Of a DNA stretch of 6,677 bases, positions 1 to 5,606 are shown in pieces; the first letter of the stretch is position 1; each line of letters opens with the position of its first letter. A program made the translations under genes and the position numbers. The stretch is taken from assembly GCA_036337765.1 (NCBI GenBank), contig JAYZDP010000179.1, forward strand, positions 1 through 6,677, in the 5' to 3' direction. The notes beneath the pieces were generated by a model, which was given only the letters and a program-made list of their open reading frames with translations, made no database searches and was not told the DNA's origin. The DNA comes from JAYZDP01 sp036337765. Its GTDB lineage: Bacteria > Acidobacteriota > Thermoanaerobaculia > Multivoradales > Multivoraceae.

Positions 1-1
1 G

Positions 2-388
2 AGCTTCGACGTGACTCTCGGAGAGCGGGATCCGGTCGGCGAAGTCGCCTTCGAGGAGACCGAGACGGAGGGTGAGCTCGAGTGGCTCGGCCTGCAGTAC
101 CAAAACGTCACCCCCGGTATGCGCGAGTCCCAGGGACTGCCCGAGGACATCGAGGGAGTGGTGGTAACCGACGTTGCCGCGACGAGCCCGCTGATCGATG
201 AGGGTGTCGGACCTGGCGCGATCATCACCGAGGTCAACGGCGAAAGGGTGCGCGGCACCGCGGAGTTCGAGGCCGCGGTCGAGAGCGTCGGATCCGGCAG
301 CTTCCTACGTCTTTACGTTCAGCGCTTCGCGGCGCGGGGCGACGAGCGGATCGAGCAGGGATCGTTCGCGATCGTCCGGGTACCGTAG
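2..388 (+). CDS. Do/HtrA-family periplasmic serine protease, C-terminal PDZ portion (5' partial)
   Basis: This is the 3' end of a gene that enters from upstream; the reading frame is open from base 2 and stops at TAG 386-388. The first residues (SFDVTLGER) look like the last strand of a first PDZ domain, where HtrA proteins typically end in a VTLGERP-like motif. From about base 80 a second PDZ domain follows: LEWLGLQYQNVTP, then GVVVTDVAATSPLIDEGVG, then PGAIITEVNGERV, which is the usual beta-hairpin, ligand-groove and GD-I-VNG core with A in place of the common D. The protease domain with the His-Asp-Ser triad is not in the window, so activity cannot be judged. Family members act in the periplasm as protease/chaperones for misfolded envelope proteins, and the PDZ domains bind substrate C-termini and control oligomerisation. 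A GTG at 11 is an internal codon, not a start. The next gene begins 30 bases after the stop. A different PDZ-containing protease is possible but less likely. Confidence 0.8.
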   Translation, partial: SFDVTLGERDPVGEVAFEETETEGELEWLGLQYQNVTPGMRESQGLPEDIEGVVVTDVAATSPLIDEGVGPGAIITEVNGERVRGTAEFEAAVESVGSGSFLRLYVQRFAARGDERIEQGSFAIVRVP

Positions 389-407
389 AAGGGTTCCTGA
401 TCGGCAT

Positions 408-411
408 AGGA
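408..411 (+). promoter_or_regulatory. ribosome binding site of the response regulator
   Basis: AGGA lies seven bases before the ATG at 419, in the 30-base gap after the protease gene. It supports that ATG as the start; the other ATG at 411 is out of frame. Confidence 0.5.
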
Positions 412-418
412 TGCGGCG

Positions 419-1810
419 ATGGCGAGCGCCAACGCAAAGGCATCGGTGCTGGTCGTCGACGACGAGTCGGCGATCCGCGACAGCCTACGGATGATCCTCG
501 AGTACGAGGGCTACCGTGTCGACGAGGCGCCGTCGGGGCGCGAAGCCCTGGCTCGGCTCGCCGAGCGGCCGGTGCACGCCGTGATCCTCGACATCAAGAT
601 GGCGGAGATGGATGGCCTCGAAGTGCTGTCGGCGCTTCGCGAGCGAGGCTACGACACGCCGGTCCTTATTATCAGTGGTCATGGCGATATCGCTACCGCG
701 GTCGAGGCCACGAGGCGAGGCGCCTTCGACTTCCTGGAAAAGCCGCTGCAGCGCGAGCGCGTGCTGGTGGCGCTGCGTAACGCGGTCGACACCGACCGAC
801 TGCGCCGTGAGAATCGAGACCTGCGCCCCGAGCCCGAGGAGCTGATCGGCTCGTCCCCAGCGATGGTCACGCTGCGCGAGACGATCGAGAAGGCGGCCCC
901 GACCAGCGCCACCGTTCTGATCAGGGGAGAAAGCGGTACCGGCAAGGAGCTCGTTGCCCGCTCGCTGCATCGCCAGAGTGACCGTCGCGACAGTTCGATG
1001 ATTCAGGTCAACTGCGCCGCGATTCCCGATGAGCTGATCGAGTCGGAGCTGTTCGGTCACGAGAAGGGGAGCTTCACCGGTGCCGTACGCCGTCAGGTCG
1101 GAAAGTTCGTCGCTGCCGACGGCGGCACTATCTTCCTCGACGAGATCGGAGACATGTCACCACGCACCCAGGCCAAGGTGTTACGGGTGCTCCAGGACGG
1201 TGAGGTGGAACCGGTCGGCGCGAGCCAGTCGGCGCACGTCGACGTCCGAGTGGTCGCGGCCACCCACCGGAATCTCGTCGAGGAGATCGAGGCCGGTAGG
1301 TTTCGCGAGGACCTCTACTACCGCCTCAATGTCATCCCGGTACAGACTCCGCCGCTGCGCGAGCGGTTGGAGGACCTCGGGCTCCTGATCGAGCATTTCG
1401 TTGATCGCTTCGCGGTCGAGAACAACTATCGCTCGAAGACTTTCGATCCCGAGGCAATCGAGCATCTTCGCCGCCAGCCCTGGAAGGGCAACGTGCGCGA
1501 GCTGCGAAATTGGGTCGAGCGGCTTCTGATCCTGGCGTCCGGGGACCGGATCGGCAGTGACGACGTGGTCTCCATCAGCGGCGCCGGCGAGCTCGAGCTT
1601 GAGGGTGCGGTACTGTCTGTACGGACTCTGAAGGAGTTTCGGGAAGTGTCGGAGCGGTTGTTCCTGCTGCAGAAGCTCCGCGACCAGGGATGGAACGTGA
1701 CCAAGACGGCACAGTCGATCGAGACTCCCCGTAGCAATCTCTACAAGAAAATGGAGAAGTACGAGATTCGCCGGGCCGACGCCCGTAGGAGCCAGGAGAC
1801 GAGTTCGTGA
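419..1810 (+). CDS. sigma-54-dependent response regulator, NtrC/NtrX type
   Basis: This 463-residue protein has the full three-domain plan. The receiver domain (about 8-125) has acidic residues D14 and D15, phospho-acceptor D58, S86 and K108. The AAA+ sigma-54 activator domain (about 142-375) has Walker A GESGTGKE (170-177), the sigma-54 contact loop GSFTGA (217-222), Walker B FLDE (239-242), the arginine-finger region FREDLYYRLNV (295-305) and sensor 2 WKGNVREL (355-362). A Fis-type helix-turn-helix (about 416-450) ends in PRSNLYKKMEKYEI. By family knowledge, phosphorylation of D58 drives ring assembly and ATP-dependent opening of sigma-54 promoters. The C-terminal part resembles NtrX-like regulators, but targets cannot be read from sequence. 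Two small oddities are Ala62 where receivers usually have Pro (four residues after the phospho-Asp), and Ser for Ala in the GAFTGA loop. No histidine kinase is adjacent; a protease gene lies upstream and an acyl-CoA mutase overlaps downstream by four bases. Confidence 0.95.
   Translation: MASANAKASVLVVDDESAIRDSLRMILEYEGYRVDEAPSGREALARLAERPVHAVILDIKMAEMDGLEVLSALRERGYDTPVLIISGHGDIATAVEATRRGAFDFLEKPLQRERVLVALRNAVDTDRLRRENRDLRPEPEELIGSSPAMVTLRETIEKAAPTSATVLIRGESGTGKELVARSLHRQSDRRDSSMIQVNCAAIPDELIESELFGHEKGSFTGAVRRQVGKFVAADGGTIFLDEIGDMSPRTQAKVLRVLQDGEVEPVGASQSAHVDVRVVAATHRNLVEEIEAGRFREDLYYRLNVIPVQTPPLRERLEDLGLLIEHFVDRFAVENNYRSKTFDPEAIEHLRRQPWKGNVRELRNWVERLLILASGDRIGSDDVVSISGAGELELEGAVLSVRTLKEFREVSERLFLLQKLRDQGWNVTKTAQSIETPRSNLYKKMEKYEIRRADARRSQETSS
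1794..1798 (+). promoter_or_regulatory. ribosome binding site of the mutase large subunit
   Basis: AGGAG, inside the end of the regulator gene, lies eight bases before GTG 1807. It fixes the mutase start at a GTG that overlaps the regulator's TGA (GTGA, 1807-1810). Confidence 0.7.
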
Positions 1811-3549
1811 CGGTTCGAGACGAAGTCGTGAAGGCCTCACCGGCGAAAGAGTCGTCCGACGGGGGCGGGGTGCAACTGGCCGAGGAAACCCGCGCAGCCG
1901 CGACTGAGGGGGCCGAGCGCTGGCGCCGGGCGAACGCCGAGCTGAAGGAGAAGCGCCCTTACTGGAAGACGGACTTCACTACCGTGTCGGGAATGGATGT
2001 TCCCGAACTGGTCGGGGCCAGTGACGTCACGAGCGATCCTGTTGGCGATATTGGCGTTCCAGGCGAGTTCCCGTTCACCCGCGGCATCCATTCGACTGGT
2101 TATCGCGGCAAGCTCTGGACTATGCGCCAGTTTGCCGGGTTCGGATCCGCCGGCGACACCAACGAGCGTTTCCGTTTTCTGCTCGACCACGGTCAGACGG
2201 GGCTGTCTGTGGCATTCGACCTGCCCACTCTCTACGGCTACGACGCGGACCACGAGATGTCGACAGGCGAAGTGGGGAAATGTGGAGTGTCGGTGTGCTC
2301 GCTGGCCGACATGGAGTCGCTGTTCGACGGCATCCCGCTCGGTGAGGTGTCGACGTCGATGACGATCAACTCGACCGCGCCCATCCTGCTGGCGATGTAC
2401 TTGGCGGTGGCCGAGAAACAGGGTGCCGACTGGAAGACGCAGATCCGCGGGACCCTGCAGAACGACATCCTCAAGGAGTACATCGCCCAGAAGGAGTACA
2501 TCTTTCCGCCCCGGCCGTCGATGCGGCTGGTGACCGACCAGTTCGCCTTCGCCGCTCGCCACGTGCCGCAATGGAACACGGTCTCGATCTCTGGCTACCA
2601 CATCCGCGAGGCAGGATCGACTGCGTTGCAGGAGTTGGCCTTCACGCTGCGAGACGGGATCGAATACGTGCAGTACGGCATCGACGCGGGCCTTGACGTC
2701 GACGCGTTCGCGCCGCGGTTGTCGTTCTTCTTCAACTCACACAACGACTTCTTCGAGGAGATCGCCAAGTACCGCGCCGCCCGGCGCATCTGGGCGACAG
2801 TGATGAAGGAGCGCTTCGGCGCCCGCGACCCACGCTCGTGGATGTTGCGGTTCCACACCCAGACCGCGGGCGTGTCGCTGGTCGCGCAACAGCCGATCAA
2901 CAACGTCGTACGCACGGCGCTGCAGGCCCTCGCCGCGGTTCTTGGTGGCACTCAGTCGCTGCACACCAACGCGCTCGATGAGACCTACGCTCTGCCGACC
3001 GAAGAGACCGTGCGCATCGCTTTACGCACTCAGCAGATCATCGCTCACGAGTCGGGAGTCGCGAACACGATCGATCCGCTCGGTGGTAGCTACTTCGTCG
3101 AGGAGATGACCGAGCGAATGGTCGAAGGCTCCTTCGACTACTTCCGCCAGATCGACGACTATGGCGGCATGGTCGAGGCGATCGAGGCCGGGTTTCCTCA
3201 GCGCGAGATCGTCGAGGCGGCCTATCTCGCACAGCGATCGATCGACAGCGGCGAGAAGATCGTGGTCGGTCTGAACGCCTTCCAGAACGAAGATCACGAC
3301 CAGATCGAGACCCTCTACGTCGGTGAAGAAGTCGCACAAGCTCAGTTGGAAGCGTTGGACGAGCTCAAGACGCGACGAGATCGGGGAGAGGTGGAGCGCA
3401 CGCTGGACGCGCTACGGCGCGCTGCGGCGGGTGTCGACAACACCATGCCACCGCTCTTGGACTGTGTGCGCGCCTACAGCACCGTCGGCGAGATATCCGA
3501 CGCGCTGCGCGACGTCTTCGGGCTCTACGAAGAAGTCCCGGTGTTCTGA
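1807..3549 (+). CDS. coenzyme B12-dependent acyl-CoA mutase large subunit (isobutyryl-CoA mutase-like; methylmalonyl-CoA mutase family)
   Basis: This 580-residue protein is the substrate-binding TIM-barrel subunit of a radical acyl-CoA mutase; the B12 domain is the next gene. Family motifs run throughout: PFTRGIHSTGYRGKLWTMRQFAGF (split at 89-108 and 109-112), GQTGLSVAFDLPT (129-141), STSMTINS (182-189), GTLQNDILKEYIAQ (215-228), SISGYHIREAGST with the conserved catalytic His265, FAPRLSFFFN, GGTQSLHTN and the terminal GEISDALRDVFG. The substrate-specificity positions are Phe109 (Tyr89 in Propionibacterium methylmalonyl-CoA mutase) and Gln228 (Arg207 there). Phe/Gln is the pattern of isobutyryl-CoA mutase, which interconverts isobutyryl- and n-butyryl-CoA, and Arg207 is what binds the methylmalonyl carboxylate. 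I therefore infer a monocarboxylic substrate, though automated annotation would probably say methylmalonyl-CoA mutase. The first ~33 residues are a polar extension of no known role. The start is GTG with a good ribosome site and a four-base overlap with the regulator. Membership of the family is certain; the exact substrate is not. Confidence 0.93.
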   Translation: MTVRDEVVKASPAKESSDGGGVQLAEETRAAATEGAERWRRANAELKEKRPYWKTDFTTVSGMDVPELVGASDVTSDPVGDIGVPGEFPFTRGIHSTGYRGKLWTMRQFAGFGSAGDTNERFRFLLDHGQTGLSVAFDLPTLYGYDADHEMSTGEVGKCGVSVCSLADMESLFDGIPLGEVSTSMTINSTAPILLAMYLAVAEKQGADWKTQIRGTLQNDILKEYIAQKEYIFPPRPSMRLVTDQFAFAARHVPQWNTVSISGYHIREAGSTALQELAFTLRDGIEYVQYGIDAGLDVDAFAPRLSFFFNSHNDFFEEIAKYRAARRIWATVMKERFGARDPRSWMLRFHTQTAGVSLVAQQPINNVVRTALQALAAVLGGTQSLHTNALDETYALPTEETVRIALRTQQIIAHESGVANTIDPLGGSYFVEEMTERMVEGSFDYFRQIDDYGGMVEAIEAGFPQREIVEAAYLAQRSIDSGEKIVVGLNAFQNEDHDQIETLYVGEEVAQAQLEALDELKTRRDRGEVERTLDALRRAAAGVDNTMPPLLDCVRAYSTVGEISDALRDVFGLYEEVPVF

Positions 3550-3603
3550 TCGCCTCTTTTCGACGCAGCGGATGGCGCTTCGTCGGGTCCGGCGGCGCTG
3601 CGG

Positions 3604-3609
3604 TATATT
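3604..3609 (+). promoter_or_regulatory. possible -10 element before the B12-binding subunit
   Basis: TATATT stands out in a GC-rich gap (3550-3619). It sits ten bases before the ATG at 3620, which has no clear Shine-Dalgarno sequence, so a nearly leaderless transcript could start here. No convincing -35 hexamer is present at 16-18 bases upstream (best is TTCGTC at 3580-3585), so this is only a candidate. Confidence 0.2.
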
Positions 3610-3619
3610 TCTGCCTATC

Positions 3620-4036
3620 ATGACGGACGCTCGGCATCGGGTTCTGATCGCTAAGCCCGGGCTCGATGGCCACGACCGGGGAGCGAAGATCGTGGCCCGA
3701 TCGCTGCGCGACGCGGGGTTCGAGGTGATCTATTCGGGCCTGCGCCAGACCCCGGCACAGATCGTTGCGGCTGCCTTGCAGGAGGACGTCGACGCGGTGG
3801 GACTCTCGATCCTGTCGGGAGCCCACAATAGTCTGCTGCCCGAGATCAAGGATCAGCTAAGCGCGGAGGGGGCCGACGACGTCCTGGTCTTCGCCGGCGG
3901 CATCATCCCCGAACAGGACATCGCGGGGCTGAAGGACGCGGGTGTGGACGCCATTTTCCTGCCGGGTACGTCGACCCAGACGATCGTCGATTATCTCAAC
4001 GGCCGGTTGGGCGCTCCGGATGCCGGGAAGTACTAG
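3620..4036 (+). CDS. B12-binding small subunit of acyl-CoA mutase
   Basis: This 138-residue stand-alone cobalamin-binding domain partners the large subunit 70 bases upstream. The base-off/His-on signature is complete: DGHDRG (16-21) with His18 as the lower cobalt ligand, SIL (63-65) and the glycine pair GG (93-94) in VFAGGIIPEQD. Length matches the free-standing small subunits of split mutases such as isobutyryl-CoA mutase and some methylmalonyl-CoA mutases; fused mutases carry this domain at their C-terminus. The ATG at 3620 places the first beta strand (RVLIAKPG) seven residues in, as is usual. An in-frame ATG at 3572 would add 16 residues, mostly basic, and is less likely. The reading frame is open further back into the mutase gene, but that part is a shadow. 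Spacing to the next gene is 17 bases. The B12 role is certain; the substrate is set by the large subunit. Confidence 0.93.
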   Translation: MTDARHRVLIAKPGLDGHDRGAKIVARSLRDAGFEVIYSGLRQTPAQIVAAALQEDVDAVGLSILSGAHNSLLPEIKDQLSAEGADDVLVFAGGIIPEQDIAGLKDAGVDAIFLPGTSTQTIVDYLNGRLGAPDAGKY

Positions 4037-4053
4037 GCGCGATCGGTAGCTGA

Positions 4054-4821
4054 ATGTCTCTGTTCAGCGAGCTCTGCGGGGCGGTTCGTACTGACCGCAC
4101 GCTCGGCGACACGATCGTGGCGCGCGAGGTCGACTCGACCAACCTGCTGGCCCGCCGACTCGTCGACGAGCTGGCTGCGATGGGTGAGAGCTGCCGGAGC
4201 CTGTCGGTCTTCGCGGTCGAGCAGACCGCCGGCAGGGGAAGGCTGGGTCGGGACTGGAGCTCGCTGGCCGGACTCGGCGTCTACGTCAGCCTGCTCCGTT
4301 GCCTGCCGCGGCGTAGATTGGAATGGCTGCCGATGGCGGTGCCGGTGGCGCTCGTCGAGTGCCTGCGCGAGCATTTCTCCTGCGCGGCGGCAATCAAGTG
4401 GCCGAACGATGTACTGGTGGGAGGCAAGAAGCTCGGCGGGGTGCTGATCGAGTCGGCCATGGTCGATGGCGCGACCGCGGCCATCATCGGCTTCGGTCTC
4501 AATCACGGGCACCGACCCGACCAGATGCCGACTCCGCTCGCGACGTCGCTGCGCCAGGAGATCGAGTCGCTCCCGGCGCTTGGCGAGGTCGCCACAGCTC
4601 TGGCCAGAGCTGTCACCGAGCGAGTGGCCCGAAGTGGCGATAGCGCACTGGTTGCCGACTATCGGCACCTGTCGGTTCACACTCCGGGAGATAGGGTTCA
4701 GTGCCGAATCGCCAGGGCGACACTTGAGGGCGCCTTCGTCGGTTTCGACGACCTCGGGCATCTCCGGCTCGAGGTCGCGGGAGAGGAACAGATCATCGCC
4801 AGTGGAGAGATCGTCGAATGA
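4054..4821 (+). CDS. birA: biotin--[biotin carboxyl-carrier protein] ligase, catalytic form without DNA-binding domain
   Basis: The enzyme activates biotin with ATP to biotinyl-5'-AMP and transfers it to a lysine of the carrier protein of biotin-dependent carboxylases (acetyl-CoA or propionyl-CoA carboxylase). In this 255-residue protein the biotin/ATP site is plain: DSTN (27-30), the adenylate-binding loop GRGRLGRDW (60-68), KWPND (115-119), KKLGGVLIES (125-134, Lys126 matching catalytic Lys183 of E. coli BirA) and IIGFGLNH. A small C-terminal beta domain (about 210-255) ends the protein. There is no N-terminal winged helix, so unlike E. coli BirA it should not repress biotin genes. ATG 4054 is the first start after an in-frame TGA at 4051-4053; the ribosome site is weak (GGTAG at 4045-4049). 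The end overlaps coaX by four bases. Being next to an acyl-CoA mutase may reflect shared acyl-CoA metabolism, which is inference. Confidence 0.93.
   Translation: MSLFSELCGAVRTDRTLGDTIVAREVDSTNLLARRLVDELAAMGESCRSLSVFAVEQTAGRGRLGRDWSSLAGLGVYVSLLRCLPRRRLEWLPMAVPVALVECLREHFSCAAAIKWPNDVLVGGKKLGGVLIESAMVDGATAAIIGFGLNHGHRPDQMPTPLATSLRQEIESLPALGEVATALARAVTERVARSGDSALVADYRHLSVHTPGDRVQCRIARATLEGAFVGFDDLGHLRLEVAGEEQIIASGEIVE
4804..4809 (+). promoter_or_regulatory. ribosome binding site of coaX
   Basis: GGAGAG within the last codons of birA lies eight bases before ATG 4818, whose last two bases open the birA TGA (ATGA, 4818-4821). It supports coupled translation of birA and coaX. Confidence 0.65.
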
Positions 4822-5606
4822 GCCAGCAACAGAACAGACTCATCCTCGTCGTCGATGTCGGCAACACCAACTCGGTGTTCGGCATCTACCAGGGAGACCA
4901 GCTGGTCCGTGACATCCGAATCTCGTCGCGCGGCGACCGCACGGCCGACGAGTACGCGGCGCTGCTGCTGCCGCTCTTCCTGCAGCAGGGGCTGATGCCC
5001 ACTCAGGTCTCAGCGGTCATGATCTCGTCGGTCGTCCCGCCGGTGACTCGGCACCTCGAGCGTCTCGCCAGCGAAACCTTCGGTACCGAGGCGCTGTTCG
5101 TCGATCCGGAGCTCGATACCGGAATCGAGATCCGCTACGCCCAGCCCCAGGAGATCGGCGCCGACCGCATCGTGAATGCGGTGGCGGCGAGGGCGCAGTG
5201 GGGCGCGCCAGTTGTTGCGGTCGATTTCGGTACGGCGACGACCTTCGACGTGGTCGACGGCGACGGCGCCTGGATCGGCGGGGTCATTGCGCCCGGAATA
5301 GGTATCTCGGCCGAGGCGCTGTTCGCGCGTGCCTCCCGTCTCTACAAGGTTGACGTCACGAAGCCCGACGGGGTTCTGGGTAGCAGTACCGCGGAGGCGA
5401 TGCAGGCGGGCCTGTACTACGGCTACATCGGTTTGGTCGACGGCATTCTCGAGAGATTGCTCAACGAGCTCCCCGAGCCGTGTGCAGTTGCGGCGACCGG
5501 TGGGCTGGCGGAGCTGATCGCCGAGGGGTCTCGCTTCATCCAGCATGTCGACCCCAACCTGACGCTCACCGGGCTACGCATGATCTGCGAAAGGAACGTG
5601 CGCTGA
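4818..5606 (+). CDS. coaX: type III pantothenate kinase
   Basis: This enzyme phosphorylates pantothenate to 4'-phosphopantothenate with ATP, the first step of coenzyme A synthesis, in the cytoplasm. The 262-residue length is normal for the family. Diagnostic motifs of the acetate/sugar kinase-like fold are all present: phosphate-binding DVGNTN (13-18), ISSVVPP (69-75), GADR (114-117, Asp116 the likely catalytic base), DFGTATT (136-142), GGVIAPG (154-160) and ATGG in the C-terminal third. By family knowledge type III enzymes need a monovalent cation such as K+ or NH4+ and are not feedback-inhibited by CoA, unlike CoaA. It is translationally coupled to birA, and the next gene appears to start within its stop codon. 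A birA-coaX pair is a common arrangement in several phyla, so this junction is ordinary. Identification is secure. Confidence 0.96.
   Translation: MSQQQNRLILVVDVGNTNSVFGIYQGDQLVRDIRISSRGDRTADEYAALLLPLFLQQGLMPTQVSAVMISSVVPPVTRHLERLASETFGTEALFVDPELDTGIEIRYAQPQEIGADRIVNAVAARAQWGAPVVAVDFGTATTFDVVDGDGAWIGGVIAPGIGISAEALFARASRLYKVDVTKPDGVLGSSTAEAMQAGLYYGYIGLVDGILERLLNELPEPCAVAATGGLAELIAEGSRFIQHVDPNLTLTGLRMICERNVR
5591..5595 (+). promoter_or_regulatory. ribosome binding site that points to a CTG start
   Basis: AAGGA lies seven bases before CTG 5603 and inside the coaX end. No ATG, GTG or TTG in the correct frame lies at a usable distance from it, so it decides for the CTG. Confidence 0.5.

Noticed and set aside
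1181..1840. 219-residue open frame on the minus strand opposite the response regulator
   Set aside because: It lies fully antisense to a secure gene and shows no family motif; long antisense frames are expected from high-GC codon bias. The same holds for the minus-strand frames at 1837-2601, 4033-4761 and 485-1060.
1807..3549. Plain methylmalonyl-CoA mutase assignment
   Set aside because: The specificity positions are Phe109/Gln228 instead of Tyr/Arg, so the family name is kept but the substrate is not accepted.
3573..3590. Possible sigma-54 (-24/-12) promoter in the gap between the mutase subunits
   Set aside because: TGGCGC is present, but ten bases after its GG pair the sequence reads GG instead of the required GC and there is no TTGC block.
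3323..3619. Upstream in-frame extension of the B12 subunit into the mutase gene
   Set aside because: The added residues are Arg-rich, resemble no domain and overlap the mutase coding sequence; the B12 domain begins properly from ATG 3620.
3550..3619. Rho-independent terminator after the mutase large subunit
   Set aside because: A short TTTT run (3557-3560) has no GC-rich hairpin before it, and the following gene is the partner subunit.
5480..5602. GTG 5480 as the start of the unknown gene
   Set aside because: It would overlap coaX by 127 bases and add 41 residues rich in Cys, Arg, His and Pro that look like out-of-frame translation. The ribosome site and overlap pattern favour CTG 5603.
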